DNA of 53,609 bases from NCBI GenBank assembly GCA_029240815.1, contig JARDZO010000028.1:1-53609 (forward strand), written 5' to 3'. A program made the translations under genes and the position numbers. The DNA comes from Brevibacillus sp. Lineage in GTDB: Bacteria > Bacillota > Bacilli > Brevibacillales > Brevibacillaceae. The notes under the pieces are model-generated. The model saw only the letters and a list, made by a program, of their open reading frames with translations, did not search any database and was not told the DNA's origin. Shown here in pieces: positions 16,926 through 26,935 of the stretch. Numbering within the stretch: the first letter of the stretch is position 1; every line of letters starts with the position of its first letter.

Positions 16926-17132
16926 CTACATATTCAATTGAGCGGTAACCGTTTGATCCTCAATAAACAGATCATTGAGCGAATGCAACGACCCATCTTC
17001 CTCTACTTGGTAGACAGAGGCGATCTGCTCGTTGGTCACACTCATCTCTATGAAGCAATTCCAGCAGTAGTATTGATTGGTACCAATCTTCCCTACGTCT
17101 TTGGAACTGCAATTCGGGCAAATGACTCGCAT
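16926..17132 (-). CDS. small zinc-ribbon protein (YrzR-like)
   Basis: The start is the ATG at 17132, eight bases after GGGAGG, giving 68 residues; a GTG three bases earlier is possible. A four-cysteine zinc ribbon is plain: CPNC near the N-terminus and CWNC about 15 residues later. The second half is acidic with no recognised motif. Its position between yrrD and the YrzQ-like gene matches yrzR. The function is unknown; nucleic-acid or protein binding is likely from the fold. Confidence 0.75.
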   Translation of the reverse strand: MRVICPNCSSKDVGKIGTNQYYCWNCFIEMSVTNEQIASVYQVEEDGSLHSLNDLFIEDQTVTAQLNM

Positions 17133-17166
17133 CACGCAATCCTCCCTTTCACGCCTGGCTACGAAC

Positions 17167-17646
17167 CTAGTCCGGCACGATCAGGTTTTCTTCCCCGACG
17201 ATGACGGATGGCGGTGTGAACAGGCGTTTTCGCCCTTCTGTTACATCCGCTATCCAGCCATTAGACAGTTCGTACCCTACAAGTTTCTCCCAGTTCGCAG
17301 AAAAGTAAACATCTTCCAATCTGCCCAGGAGTTCTCCGGAAGCGGTAATGACCGCTTTTCCTTTTAGTTTTGTCTTTCCCGTCACGAAGCCGACAGGTTC
17401 CAGACCGGCGAGATGAGGCAAGGGCGTGATTGCGTTTTTACCCGATACGGTAAGGAAGGACTCCCCTACCGCGTGAATCCGTTCGGTAGGAATGTAGGTA
17501 CCTTGATGGAACCAACCCTGTTCGCTCAGCAAGACTCCTCGTACATGCCAAGTGGAGTCACAAAGAATGTCACGGACGGTACCGATCGTCTCTCCTGTTT
17601 GCAGGCAAACGACAGGCAAGCCGACTACATCCAATGCCTTGCGCAT
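17167..17646 (-). CDS. yrrD: PRC-barrel protein YrrD
   Basis: The start is the ATG at 17646, nine bases after GGGGG; another ATG nine bases earlier abuts the binding site. The 159-residue protein has two PRC-barrel units: ALDVVGLPVVCLQTGETIGTV (about 3-75) and KLKGKAVITASGELLGRLEDVYF (about 88-155). It corresponds in position and fold to B. subtilis YrrD beside recD2. A role in sporulation or RNA binding is possible, but none is established. It is unlikely to be a recent copy of the PRC protein at 1806, since the sequences are quite different. Confidence 0.82.
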   Translation of the reverse strand: MRKALDVVGLPVVCLQTGETIGTVRDILCDSTWHVRGVLLSEQGWFHQGTYIPTERIHAVGESFLTVSGKNAITPLPHLAGLEPVGFVTGKTKLKGKAVITASGELLGRLEDVYFSANWEKLVGYELSNGWIADVTEGRKRLFTPPSVIVGEENLIVPD

Positions 17647-17720
17647 GTGGGACATCCCCCTTCCGCCTTTTTAGTATCTGGCGAAAAGGTGGGAGTCATT
17701 CGACGCAAATGGTTCCAAAC

Positions 17721-19905
17721 TTACTCGAGCTTCAGCCGCTCTTCGAGATAGCTGTACCGTACTCCCTCTTCGTCTGTCTCCACGGCTGCACGGAACGCAT
17801 CCGGCTCGCCACACATGATGAGGAACGATTTACTCCGCGTAATACCCGTATAAACGAGCTTGCGCCTGAGCATTCGGTAATAGCTTTTGACAAACGGCAT
17901 GACTACGATCGGAAATTCGCTTCCTTGTGACTTATGGACGGAGCAACAGTACGCCAGCGTCAGCTGATGATAAGCCGAGCGTTTGTACGTCACTTCCCGG
18001 CCGTCAAAGGATACGACCAGCATCTCTTCGTTCTCTGCGTTTTCGTTCGGGAAAAAAATCGCAACAATCTCACCCATGTCACCGTTGAACGCCGCTTCTG
18101 GGCTGTCTTTGGATTAAACAGCTCCTGCAGTTCTTCATTCAACCGGTTTACACCAGCGGTACCTTTATAGATAGGGGCCAGAACTTGTACATCTTTTGCC
18201 GTATATCCTTTTTTTACGGCCCCAGAGCAAATTTGTTTCACTGCTTCCGGTACATCTTGTGGCGAACTTGTGAAAAATCGCCGATCAGGAGTGGTATGAA
18301 GCAAATCTGAGGGTATATTTCCTTTTCGAACGTCATGCGCCAGACGGATGATGGTTGACTCTTCGGCTTGTCGGTAAATCTCCGTCAGCTGAGCTAATGG
18401 CAGCAAGCCTGAGCGAATCATGTCCTGCAGTACATTGCCAGGCCCTACTGAGGGTAGCTGATCCGGATCTCCCACCATGATGATTTGCATATCATCTGGT
18501 ATCGCTCGAAACAATTGATTCGCCAGCCAAATATCCACCATCGACATCTCGTCGATAATTAATAATCGTCCCCGAATCGGATGTTCCGCATCGTGCTCAA
18601 AGCTTTCCCCTTTGTAGCCGAGCAGACGATGGATGGTCATCGCTGGGAGTCCTGTCGTCTCCGTCATCCGTTTAGCAGCACGCCCCGTTGGTGCAACGAG
18701 CACGATGGGGAACGGGTTGTCTTCACTGTACTTTCTCAAGTCCAGGGTCAAGCCATGAAGCTGTGAAAACACGCGACAGATCCCTCTGATGACGGTCGTC
18801 TTCCCTGTACCCGGACCACCAGTCAACAGCATCAACCCTGAGGTGATCGCTTGTTCAATCGCATCACGCTGTGTCTGAGCGTATGTGATGGCCAGCTCAT
18901 CCTCGACGGCTCCAATCGCGCGATAATACTCCGAGGCAGGAAACGACGCAAACGGATCTCTGTTCGAAAAATGGCGAAGTCTTTTCGCGAGTCCGAGCTC
19001 AGCAAAAAATAGGGTGGGCAAGTAGACGCGATCGTCTTCCCATGCGATTTTGCTAGCGATGAATAGCGCTTCTACAGCTTGTGTTATCTCGTCTGCTGTG
19101 AAGGCGTGGCCGCCACACTCATCAGCAGTCTCATCGTTTTTTCACAGAGCTCGTCTACAGGCAGGTACACATGTCCTTCTGAGTACGACGCCTCCTGTAA
19201 AGTGAACAAGGCTGCTGCCTTTACGCGCTCCTCGGAAGATGCAGCGATTCCTGTTGAACGTGCGATATCATCTGCCCGTTTGAAACCGATCCCTTGTACA
19301 TCCTCGATGAGACGGTATGGCTCTTCCTTTAGGACGGTCATGGTCTCCAGTTTGTATGTCTGGTAAATACGCAGAGCCATGTTGACACCAATGCCAAAAT
19401 CGTACAGAAAGACCATCGCACTCTCCAGGGAACGATGCTCGATGACGGATTCATAGATGATCTTGGCTCGTGATTCGGAGATCCCTTGCACTTCCGCCAA
19501 GCGCTCGGGATAATCCGCGATGATCGTCAGGGCATCTACTCCCAACTGCTCCACGATACGTTTTGCCATCTTCTTCCCAATGCCTTGAAAGAGTCCGCTC
19601 GCCAAATATCGCTCGACACCCGCGATCGTCTTTGGTGTTTCCCGTTCGTAACGTCTGGCGACATACTGTTGACCAAAGCGGGCATGTGTCTTCCAATCCC
19701 CGTAAAACGTATATAACTCATCTGGATGAGGACGTGGAAAATTACCGACAATCACCACCTCTGATTCCTTGATGGACTCGGTTGTCTCTTCTATCTTTAG
19801 ACGGATGACTCCGTACCACGTTTCCTCGTTGTAAAAAATTTCTTGTGTAACAAATCCGCGAATGTATGTTTCGGCAAACAGGGAAATTGTTTGCTGATCC
19901 TCCAT
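17721..19905 (-). pseudogene. recD2: recD2 (yrrC) DNA helicase, disrupted by two single-base frameshifts
   Basis: RecD2 is a 5'-3' SF1B helicase used in repair. Three consecutive frames together give one RecD2 of about 728 residues. The N-terminal part (from the ATG at 19905, behind GGAGGGAG) has the OB-like and helix-hairpin-helix regions. The middle part carries Walker A LLTGGPGTGKTT and Walker B LLIIDEMSMVD. The C-terminal part has SVHKSQGSEFP and YTGITRSK. Frame 1 is lost at the A6 run at 19137-19142, where one more A would restore ELCEKNDETADECGG. The second break is near 18107, where AAAGACAGC would need to be AAAGGACAGC. Either the gene is recently inactivated or the sequence has two base-call errors. 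Confidence 0.88.
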
Positions 19906-19957
19906 CCTACTCCCTCCTTACCCAGCTCATTTCCTATTCAAGCACCCTATGGGAAGG

Positions 19958-19986
19958 AAAAAATCCACTTTCAAACAAAGTGGATT
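19958..19986 (-). terminator. terminator of the chemoreceptor gene
   Basis: On the minus strand AATCCACTTT and AAAGTGGATT form a 10-bp stem followed by TTTTTTCC. Confidence 0.9.
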
Positions 19987-20003
19987 CTGCCAGTAAACTC
20001 TTG

Positions 20004-21668
20004 TTAGATTGTAAATCGTTTTACCTGTTCTGACAACCGTTCTGCCATTTGTGCCAATGTCTCAGCCGCTGCTGTCATCTCTTCGGTCGTCGCGGTCTGT
20101 TCTTCAGAAGCAGCCGCTACTTCCTGGGTGTCATGTGCCGCTGTTTCAGCCAAATGAGCAATGCGGTCTGAGTTTCCTACCAGTTTCTCCGTATCGTGGT
20201 GGATTGCCTGTGCCGCTTCATTCATCCGGTACACCTGATTGCTCACATCTTGCACGGCGATTACTATTTGCTGGAAGCTTTCACCCGCTGAGGCTACACC
20301 GCCTCGTCCTTCTTGAACAGCCTCGGTGGTAGTTCCCATCGCGATGACGGCATCCTGAATTTCATTATGTGTCGTATGAATCAAGCTGGCGATTTCCTCC
20401 GCTGCCTGCCCTGATTGTTCAGCCAGCTTGCGTACTTCCTGGGCAACCACTGCAAAGCTACGTCCTTGCTCTCCTGCCCGTGCAGCTTCTATCGCAGCAT
20501 TGAGCGCGAGCAAATTCGTTTGATCTGAGATTTGACGAATGATCGTGATGATCCCCATAATTTTTTCAGATTGGATCCCCAAATCCCGAACGACTTGTTC
20601 CGTTTGGCGTACATGGCTCGTAATCTGATCCATTTCCTGAACCAACAAGTTCAGCTTGTTCTCGCCATCTTTGGCCAATTGAAACGCTTGGTTCGCATCT
20701 GTGTTGACATGATCTGTCGACTTGGCGATTTCTTGAATATCACTCCCTATGCGATGAAGGAAATGCGTCGTTTCAAAAACGGTCTGTTTCTGCTGGTCAG
20801 AACCATTTGCGATTTCCGAGGATGCGGCAGAGATTTGTTCGGAAGCACGAGCACTTTCTGAGGCACTCGCCGTAAGTTCTTCAGAAGAGGCTGCCACCTG
20901 CTGGGAGACATGTTGTACCTCGTACAGCATGTTGCGGAAACCACCCATCATTTCATTGTACATAGCTGACAAAGCCCCTACTTCATCTCGGGAACGAACC
21001 TTTACGACCCCCGTTAAATTCCCTGCTTCCGCTTCCTTCATTACAGCCACAAGCTCTTTTAATGGTCGAACCAGTTTATTGACAATAAAAATCCCTACAA
21101 CCAAAGCGATGACAGCACTGGCCAAGTTGAGAAGAAACATGAGCAGGCGACTGTCTTCGATCGTTTTCAGCAGATCATTCTGGAAGCTTCCGATCACCAG
21201 AATCCATCCGTTTGGAAGCTCCTGAAAGACCGTCAGCTTGGTCAAACCCTGGAATTCGTATTCCAGCCAGCCTTTCTTCTTTGCCAGTATTTCTTGCGTG
21301 AATCCTTCCTGTGCGAGCGATGTATTCTGCACGGCCTTGTCCGGATGAAAAATGGCATTTCCTTCTGTATCGATAATATAGGCGTATCCGTCCATGCCGT
21401 TTGGCTTGTAATAGCGCTCGGCTACTTCGCCAATGATTTCATTAATTTTCTGTTTGTTTCCTTCGAACACATTGGCATCCTGTGTATAGGGTGCCAACTC
21501 TCTTGTTTTCATTTCCGTTATGTATTGTAAATCGGTCACTGTGAGTTCATAGACGGCTGTTCGAGCGTTTTCAAACTGCAAGTAGCCGACAGTCATCAAC
21601 GGGACCATCGTAATAATAAGGATCGTGAGTACGAGTTTGAAGCGAATTGAGATACCCTTGACGAACAT
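20004..21668 (-). CDS. methyl-accepting chemotaxis protein with Cache sensor
   Basis: The start is the ATG at 21668 behind GGAGAGGG, giving 554 residues. Order of parts: cytoplasmic N-terminus, transmembrane helix (about 10-30), extracellular single-Cache domain (about 35-185, with [17 protein letters not shown]), second transmembrane helix (about 190-212), HAMP linker and a long coiled signalling domain with the conserved hairpin [20 protein letters not shown]. It senses small extracellular ligands and signals to CheA/CheW. The ligand is unknown, but its place next to an organic-acid uptake cluster makes a related compound a reasonable guess. Confidence 0.92.
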   Translation of the reverse strand: MFVKGISIRFKLVLTILIITMVPLMTVGYLQFENARTAVYELTVTDLQYITEMKTRELAPYTQDANVFEGNKQKINEIIGEVAERYYKPNGMDGYAYIIDTEGNAIFHPDKAVQNTSLAQEGFTQEILAKKKGWLEYEFQGLTKLTVFQELPNGWILVIGSFQNDLLKTIEDSRLLMFLLNLASAVIALVVGIFIVNKLVRPLKELVAVMKEAEAGNLTGVVKVRSRDEVGALSAMYNEMMGGFRNMLYEVQHVSQQVAASSEELTASASESARASEQISAASSEIANGSDQQKQTVFETTHFLHRIGSDIQEIAKSTDHVNTDANQAFQLAKDGENKLNLLVQEMDQITSHVRQTEQVVRDLGIQSEKIMGIITIIRQISDQTNLLALNAAIEAARAGEQGRSFAVVAQEVRKLAEQSGQAAEEIASLIHTTHNEIQDAVIAMGTTTEAVQEGRGGVASAGESFQQIVIAVQDVSNQVYRMNEAAQAIHHDTEKLVGNSDRIAHLAETAAHDTQEVAAASEEQTATTEEMTAAAETLAQMAERLSEQVKRFTI

Positions 21669-21785
21669 AAATCCCTCTCCTTTATGTGACTGAAGCAGTA
21701 GTTCTATTGTCTCGCTTCTGCTGCATACAAGTGTATCACTTTCCAGAATCAACCACAATTAGGATGGACCTTCTTTTGAATGCAC

Positions 21786-21814
21786 AAAAAACCAACGAGC
21801 AAAAAACTCGCTGG
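21786..21814 (-). terminator. terminator of the acyl-CoA ligase operon
   Basis: On the minus strand CCAGCGAG and CTCGTTGG pair around a T-rich loop and are followed by six T residues. It lies 42 bases past the acyl-CoA ligase stop. Confidence 0.85.
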
Positions 21815-21855
21815 CCTTGTTGTTTTACGTACAATGATGACTGTGGCCTGGTATC

Positions 21856-23409
21856 CTACAGTCCTTTTTTCATTGCTTCTTTCAACCGAAATTTCTGCAG
21901 CTTCCCACTCGTATTGCGAGGCAGCTCCTCTACAAATACATACCGTCTTGGCCTTTTGTAATTGGCAAGCTTGGAACTGTTTTTGCAGTAGGCATCCAAA
22001 TCACTCGCGGTCAGCAGCTCGTTCTTTTTGACAACAAATGCAACGACCGTCTGTCCCCACCGCTCATCTGGTTCGCCCAGCACAGCGACCTCCTGGATGT
22101 CAGGGTGCTCATAGAGTGCCTCTTCCACTTCGCGAGGATAGACGTTCTCTCCGCCGCTTACAATCATATGATCGGCACGGTCAGCAATCCACAGATAGCC
22201 ATCCTCATCGAAATAACCCAGATCACCGGAATGATACCAGCCTTTGTATAAGGCATGCTCCGTCGCTTTTTGATTACGATAGTACCCTGCCATCACAGAA
22301 GGGCCTTTAACCAATATTTCTCCTACTTGGCAAGCCTCGAGGATATCGTCCGGATCTGACGGTTCGTCTGTACGTGGTCGAACGATCCGAATTTCGTGAT
22401 TGAGACAGGCTCGCCCTGCTGAACCTGCCTTGGTTAGCTGATCATCGTTCATCAAAAAGGCTACTGTCGGCCCCATCTCTGTCATCCCGTACGCCTGAGT
22501 CAACTTGATTCCCAATCTGTCGTGGCAAGCATGAACGAGTGCTTTCGGCATCGGTTCTCCTCCATACATGCCGGAGCGCAAGCAGGGCAATTGGTCCGCG
22601 GACACATCTTCCTGCAGCATCCACTTCCACATGGTCGGAACAGCGAACACAGTCGTGATCTGTTCGTCCTGCAAAAGCTGAATAGCTCGTTTTACATCAA
22701 AATGATGCATTATGACCTGGCTGGCTCCGACATGTACCCTCGCGAAAAACCCGCAGTGCAATTCCGCACAGTGAAACATGGGAGCCATGATCAAGCCTCG
22801 GTCTTTCTCTGTATAGTTCATGGCAGCAATCACGACGAGGCTTTGTTCCACGACATCACGATGACGGTGCAACACACCTTTTGGACGCCCCGTCGTTCCG
22901 CTGGTATACATGATAGCGTACAAATCTTCTTCGGAAATAGCCGTTTCGGGCGACGTAGCCGGAGCTTGCCTTCGTTTCTCAACATAGCTTTGCGCAAATG
23001 CAGGAGGACTCTGATCGATTGACCAAAACGATACTCCGGGGAAATCAGCAACGATACGAGTTACTTCCCTTTCCAGTGCCCCCTCAAACAAGAGAATTTT
23101 CGGATCCGCATCCCCCAGGATATAAGACAGCTCATCGGATTTTAAACGATAGTTAATCGGGTTGAGAATTGCTCCTATTTTGGCACAAGCAAAAAATACA
23201 GTTACGAATTCGAATGTATTATACAAAAAAGTGGAAATGCATTGTCCTTTTTGAACGCCTGCTTGTGTAAAGGCGTTGGCCAATTTGTTGACTTCCCCAT
23301 TCCACTCTGCGTACGTGTAACGCCGCTGATTCTCAACATCATAGATGGCTTCTTTTCGTGGATATCTCTGAACGGTCTGCTCAAACACGTCTTTGATCGT
23401 TACCCTCAT
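21856..23409 (-). CDS. acyl-CoA synthetase (AMP-forming ligase)
   Basis: The 517-residue protein starts at an ATG behind GGAGAGG. ANL-superfamily ligases adenylate a carboxylic acid with ATP and then form its CoA thioester. The phosphate loop YTSGTTGRPKGV (about 168-179), the YGMTEMGPT motif, the hinge region GDLGYFDEDGYLWIADRADHMI and the C-terminal catalytic lysine in NTSGKLQKFRL are all present. The substrate-binding pocket cannot be read reliably, so chain length is open. It is the last gene of a minus-strand cluster with a transporter, a reductase and a crotonase, implying activation of an imported acid. Confidence 0.9.
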   Translation of the reverse strand: MRVTIKDVFEQTVQRYPRKEAIYDVENQRRYTYAEWNGEVNKLANAFTQAGVQKGQCISTFLYNTFEFVTVFFACAKIGAILNPINYRLKSDELSYILGDADPKILLFEGALEREVTRIVADFPGVSFWSIDQSPPAFAQSYVEKRRQAPATSPETAISEEDLYAIMYTSGTTGRPKGVLHRHRDVVEQSLVVIAAMNYTEKDRGLIMAPMFHCAELHCGFFARVHVGASQVIMHHFDVKRAIQLLQDEQITTVFAVPTMWKWMLQEDVSADQLPCLRSGMYGGEPMPKALVHACHDRLGIKLTQAYGMTEMGPTVAFLMNDDQLTKAGSAGRACLNHEIRIVRPRTDEPSDPDDILEACQVGEILVKGPSVMAGYYRNQKATEHALYKGWYHSGDLGYFDEDGYLWIADRADHMIVSGGENVYPREVEEALYEHPDIQEVAVLGEPDERWGQTVVAFVVKKNELLTASDLDAYCKNSSKLANYKRPRRYVFVEELPRNTSGKLQKFRLKEAMKKGL

Positions 23410-23447
23410 ATCTGTCCTCTCCTTCTCCCTTCACTACCTGATTCAAC

Positions 23448-24749
23448 TCACAGGCTTGCTGTTTCCTGAGCCATTTCGTTTTCGTTAAAATTCATGCGCC
23501 AAAGAATAATGGTCGTGATCGTACTTGCGAAAATAATGTAAAAGGCCGGGGAAAGATACGAGCCAGTTTGATTGATCAAAAAAGTGGAAATAAAAGGAGC
23601 AGTTCCTCCAAACAAGGCACCTGAAATGTTGTAGCCAATCGAGAGGGAGCTGTAGCGCACCTTCGTGGGAAAGATCTCAACGATCGCGGCGACTCCAGGA
23701 CCCGCGTACATCGCAATCAATGCGCAAAAAACGATTTCGGCAAGAATAATCCACAGAAAGGAGCCTGTATGAATCAGCAGGAATAGCGGATAGGTCAACA
23801 GAATGCATCCCATTGTCGAGAAAAGCATCAATGGTTTGCGTCCTACTCGATCTGACCAGTACCCCATAATAGGGATCAATACCATGAGAACAACCATGGA
23901 GATCGTGCTCGCGAGAAAAGCGAGCTGAGCGGATAGCCCGATGAATTTGGACAGAAATGTGGGCATGAACGTCAGCAGCCCATAATAAGCGACAGTCCAA
24001 AAAATATTGATACCCATTCCTAGCATAATCTCTTTTCGATAATTCCTGATCGCTTCAAAGAACGGAACTTTGCTGATCACGCCTTGCTTCTGTGCTCGCG
24101 TAAATTCAGGTGTCTCCTCGATTCCTCGCCTCAAGTATAAACCGATAAACCCGAGAAGCCCACCCACGACAAACGGTATGCGCCATCCCCACGCCATCAA
24201 CGATTCATTCGAGAGTGTGCTTGTAAGCAATACACCTGTCAGGGACCCGAGAAGCATTCCGCCACTTGTACTCACCTGCTGCCAGCTTCCCCAGAAACCT
24301 CTCGAATTCTTTTCCGCCGATTCGACGATATAGGTAGAAGAGCCTCCCCACTCCCCTCCCGCAGAAAAGCCTTGAATGAGTCGAGCCACTACCAGGAGAA
24401 TCGGCGCCCACATGCCAATTTGCTCATGAGTAGGCAAAATTCCGATCAGGAGCGTTCCAATTCCCATGATGATAATCGTAAGCCCCAACGCCTTTTTTCG
24501 CCCCACACGATCCCCGTACGCCCCAATGACGATTGCCCCTAATGGCCGCATGAGGAAGCCCACCGCAAACGTAGCAAATGTCGCCATCAAGGAACTGGTA
24601 GATTGATCCATCGCAAAAAAGTTAGTGGCAATCATGGCAGCAAAGATCGCGTAAATGCTAAAGTCAAACCACTCCACCAAATTGCCCACACTACCAGCTA
24701 CTATGGCCTTGATCTTCGTTCGATTTGAATCCATCGCTGCATTCTGCAT
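23448..24749 (-). CDS. MFS transporter, metabolite:H+ symporter (MHS) family
   Basis: The start is the ATG at 24749 behind AAGGAGTG, giving 433 residues. Twelve transmembrane helices are expected. The N-terminal GNLVEWFDFSIYA and the loop GDRVGRKKAL are hallmarks of the MHS family (ShiA, ProP, KgtP, CitH), which imports polar organic acids or betaines with protons. The second conserved loop SDRVGRKPLM is also present. The neighbours suggest that the substrate is a carboxylic acid fed to the acyl-CoA ligase. Confidence 0.9.
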   Translation of the reverse strand: MQNAAMDSNRTKIKAIVAGSVGNLVEWFDFSIYAIFAAMIATNFFAMDQSTSSLMATFATFAVGFLMRPLGAIVIGAYGDRVGRKKALGLTIIIMGIGTLLIGILPTHEQIGMWAPILLVVARLIQGFSAGGEWGGSSTYIVESAEKNSRGFWGSWQQVSTSGGMLLGSLTGVLLTSTLSNESLMAWGWRIPFVVGGLLGFIGLYLRRGIEETPEFTRAQKQGVISKVPFFEAIRNYRKEIMLGMGINIFWTVAYYGLLTFMPTFLSKFIGLSAQLAFLASTISMVVLMVLIPIMGYWSDRVGRKPLMLFSTMGCILLTYPLFLLIHTGSFLWIILAEIVFCALIAMYAGPGVAAIVEIFPTKVRYSSLSIGYNISGALFGGTAPFISTFLINQTGSYLSPAFYIIFASTITTIILWRMNFNENEMAQETASL

Positions 24750-24843
24750 AAGCGCTACACTCCTTTGATATTTCAAAATGGGGAATCACATCGATTTCCA
24801 GCGGTATTTTGAAATAGCAGGCGCGTATGGAGTTGGAGTCCTG

Positions 24844-25833
24844 TTACAGCTTCACAAGCGTTCTTCCGCGTATGCTCCCTTGGAGAATCTCTTTCGTTTT
24901 TTGCGGGATCTGCTCGAGACTGACTTCTTCGTATAGCATTTCCGAAAGCAGTTCTGGCTTTAGATCCGTCGCAATCCGCTCCCACAAGCTCACCCTTTTC
25001 TCCATCGGATAGTAAACCGAGTCAATCCCAATCAGTTGAACTCCTCGGAGAATAAAAGGGAGGACCGTTGTCGAAAGGGACGTTCCTGCTGTCAGCCCGC
25101 TCACGGCTACAGCACCTCCATAGCGGGTCGTACTTAACGCATAAGCCAGCGTGTTCCCACCTACCGGGTCGACTACTCCTGCCCAGCGTTGTTTATCAAG
25201 TGGCCTTATTTTTTCAGGAGAGACTTCTTCTCTGGATAAGATTTCAGTGGCACCTAATTTCCTCAAGTAATCGTATTCTGACACCTTTCCCGTGCTGGCG
25301 GTGACATGGTATCCTCTTTTGGCTAGCATGGACACGGCGACACTCCCTACACCCCCAGTGGCTCCTGTTACGAGTATAGGCCCGCGCTCCGGATTTACCT
25401 CATGCTCTTCCAACCGTTGAATGGATAATGCCGCCGTAAATCCAGCTGTCCCCAAGATCATGGCTTCTTTTGCCGTTAGTCCCTGTGGGATCGGAACAAC
25501 CCAATCCGCTGGTACACGCGCCAACTCGCCAAACCCTCCATAATGAGATACACCTAGGTCAAACCCCGTAACCAGTACCTGCTCGTTTTCCTTGAAGCGT
25601 GAATCGGAAGAGAAAACGACCACTCCAGCCAAGTCGATTCCCGGCACAAAAGGGTACGAATTCACGATCTTCCCGTGTTCAGAACAAGCCAGCCCATCCT
25701 TGTAGTTGATACTGGAGTAAAGAACGCGAATCAATACATCGCCCGGCGGCAAATCACTTACAGTCAGCTGCTCCACACGTACCTCGAAGGAATCCTCTGT
25801 CTGGCTCACCACTAATGCGCGAAATGATTCCAT
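24844..25833 (-). CDS. YhdH/YhfP-type NADPH-dependent reductase (AcuI-like)
   Basis: The start is the ATG at 25833, nine bases after AAAGGAGTG, giving 329 residues; an upstream ATG at 25863 has no binding site. This is a zinc-less medium-chain dehydrogenase/reductase: N-terminal SSINYKDGLACSEHGKI, then VPGIDLAGVV and the Rossmann motif LVTGATGGVGSVAV (about 147-160). The YhdH/YhfP family includes AcuI, which reduces acryloyl-CoA to propionyl-CoA with NADPH. Its neighbours, a CoA ligase and a crotonase, make an enoyl-CoA a plausible substrate. Quinone reduction, the older label for the family, is less likely. Confidence 0.87.
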   Translation of the reverse strand: MESFRALVVSQTEDSFEVRVEQLTVSDLPPGDVLIRVLYSSINYKDGLACSEHGKIVNSYPFVPGIDLAGVVVFSSDSRFKENEQVLVTGFDLGVSHYGGFGELARVPADWVVPIPQGLTAKEAMILGTAGFTAALSIQRLEEHEVNPERGPILVTGATGGVGSVAVSMLAKRGYHVTASTGKVSEYDYLRKLGATEILSREEVSPEKIRPLDKQRWAGVVDPVGGNTLAYALSTTRYGGAVAVSGLTAGTSLSTTVLPFILRGVQLIGIDSVYYPMEKRVSLWERIATDLKPELLSEMLYEEVSLEQIPQKTKEILQGSIRGRTLVKL

Positions 25834-25862
25834 GAAACCATCCACTCCTTTCCCCATTTCCA

Positions 25863-26675
25863 TCAGTCTTCACGAAATCTGCCATCTCTCGCTTCAAAAA
25901 AAGCTTTCGGTCCTTCCTTGTCGAGAATCCGCAGCAAATGGTCCTTTTCCTCAATTCCATGGGCAGAGAGGACGAGCGTGTCAATCACTCTGTGGTAGTC
26001 GAGGGCATTGGACATTCCCATCATTTCGTAGGTTCGGCGGATGCTGTCTTTGGTCATCTGTACTGCGAAGGGTGGGGCTTTGGCAATCCGCTCAGCCATT
26101 TTCTCGGCCTCTCTTTGCAGCTGATCGGCAGGCACCACTTTCGCCACCATTCCAAGCTTTTCCGCCAAAGCTGCGTCAATATTATCCCCAGTATAGTAGT
26201 GATAGTGGATCAGTTTTCGATTCGTCCCGAACCATGGCAGGATCAGCAAGGGAGACAAAGCATAATGGCGCAATTCGGGCTCCCCAAAAATCGCATGCTC
26301 TGACGCGATGGCAATATCACAAATCATCGCCAAGCTCACCCCCGCTGCGATCGCATAGCCGTTCACTGCTGAAATCGTCGGCTGCCGCAAATTCCAAATT
26401 CCCATGAACGTCTGATAGTTGGATCGCACCAGCTTCTCCCAGTTCACTGTCCCTTCGGCTGTTGCCAGCTTCATATCAAAGCCAGTGGAAAAAGCCTTCT
26501 CTCCTGATCCTGTCACAATCACTGCCCGGATCTCTTCATCGTCGTTAATCTTCTGAATAATGTCACGCAACTCTTCCATGGTAGTCGGACAAAGTGAGTT
26601 TAGTTTATTTGGTCGATTGAGAATAATCTTGGCTACGTGTTCTTTTTTTTCAAGGAGGACGTTCTCATAATCCAT
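25863..26675 (-). CDS. enoyl-CoA hydratase/isomerase family (crotonase) protein
   Basis: The 270-residue protein has the crotonase fold: LNRPNKLNSL, the oxyanion-hole segment FSTGFDMK and NGYAIAAGVSLAMICDIAIAS. One catalytic glutamate position is retained (FGEPEL). The second, which in classical hydratase lies five residues before a TG pair, reads Y (IHYHYYTG), and the usual glycine-rich GAGGTQRL is replaced. It may therefore be an isomerase, hydrolase or other crotonase rather than a standard hydratase. It is the first gene of the minus-strand cluster, reading away from the divergent TetR gene. Confidence 0.88.
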   Translation of the reverse strand: MDYENVLLEKKEHVAKIILNRPNKLNSLCPTTMEELRDIIQKINDDEEIRAVIVTGSGEKAFSTGFDMKLATAEGTVNWEKLVRSNYQTFMGIWNLRQPTISAVNGYAIAAGVSLAMICDIAIASEHAIFGEPELRHYALSPLLILPWFGTNRKLIHYHYYTGDNIDAALAEKLGMVAKVVPADQLQREAEKMAERIAKAPPFAVQMTKDSIRRTYEMMGMSNALDYHRVIDTLVLSAHGIEEKDHLLRILDKEGPKAFFEARDGRFRED

Positions 26676-26703
26676 TCTCGGTTACACCCCTTTTTTTCGT
26701 TTT

Positions 26704-26839
26704 ATCCAGTCAAAATAAAATGGCTACCAGCAGACCTGATCTGCTTCAATCCTACGTGTGAGATCGGGTGATTAGTACTCAGATTTATCTATCCGGTCAA
26801 AATGAAAACGAGCCCGCCTTTTATTTATCCGGTCAGAAT
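26704..26839. promoter_or_regulatory. three direct repeats in the divergent catabolic/TetR control region
   Basis: ATCCAGTCAAAAT (26704-26716), ATCCGGTCAAAAT (26791-26803) and ATCCGGTCAGAAT (26827-26839) share an orientation; copies 2 and 3 are 36 bases apart, start to start. On the minus strand each reads as TTGACC- or CTGACC-like words, and copy 2 could serve as a -35 (TTGACC, 17 bases, TACTAA). They are likely binding sites of the adjacent TetR-type regulator. Confidence 0.6.
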
Positions 26840-26935
26840 GTTTTGGAAGAGGTGCCCATATACTTCCAACTAACAGAGGCGCCTGACGCAAAAGTAAACA
26901 GGTTATACCAGAACCGTTTTTTGTTGGAGGTTATG

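Noticed and set aside
19137..19142. Programmed frameshift in recD2 at the A6 run
   Set aside because: A second, non-slippery frameshift near 18107 would still break the gene, so mutation or sequencing error is simpler.
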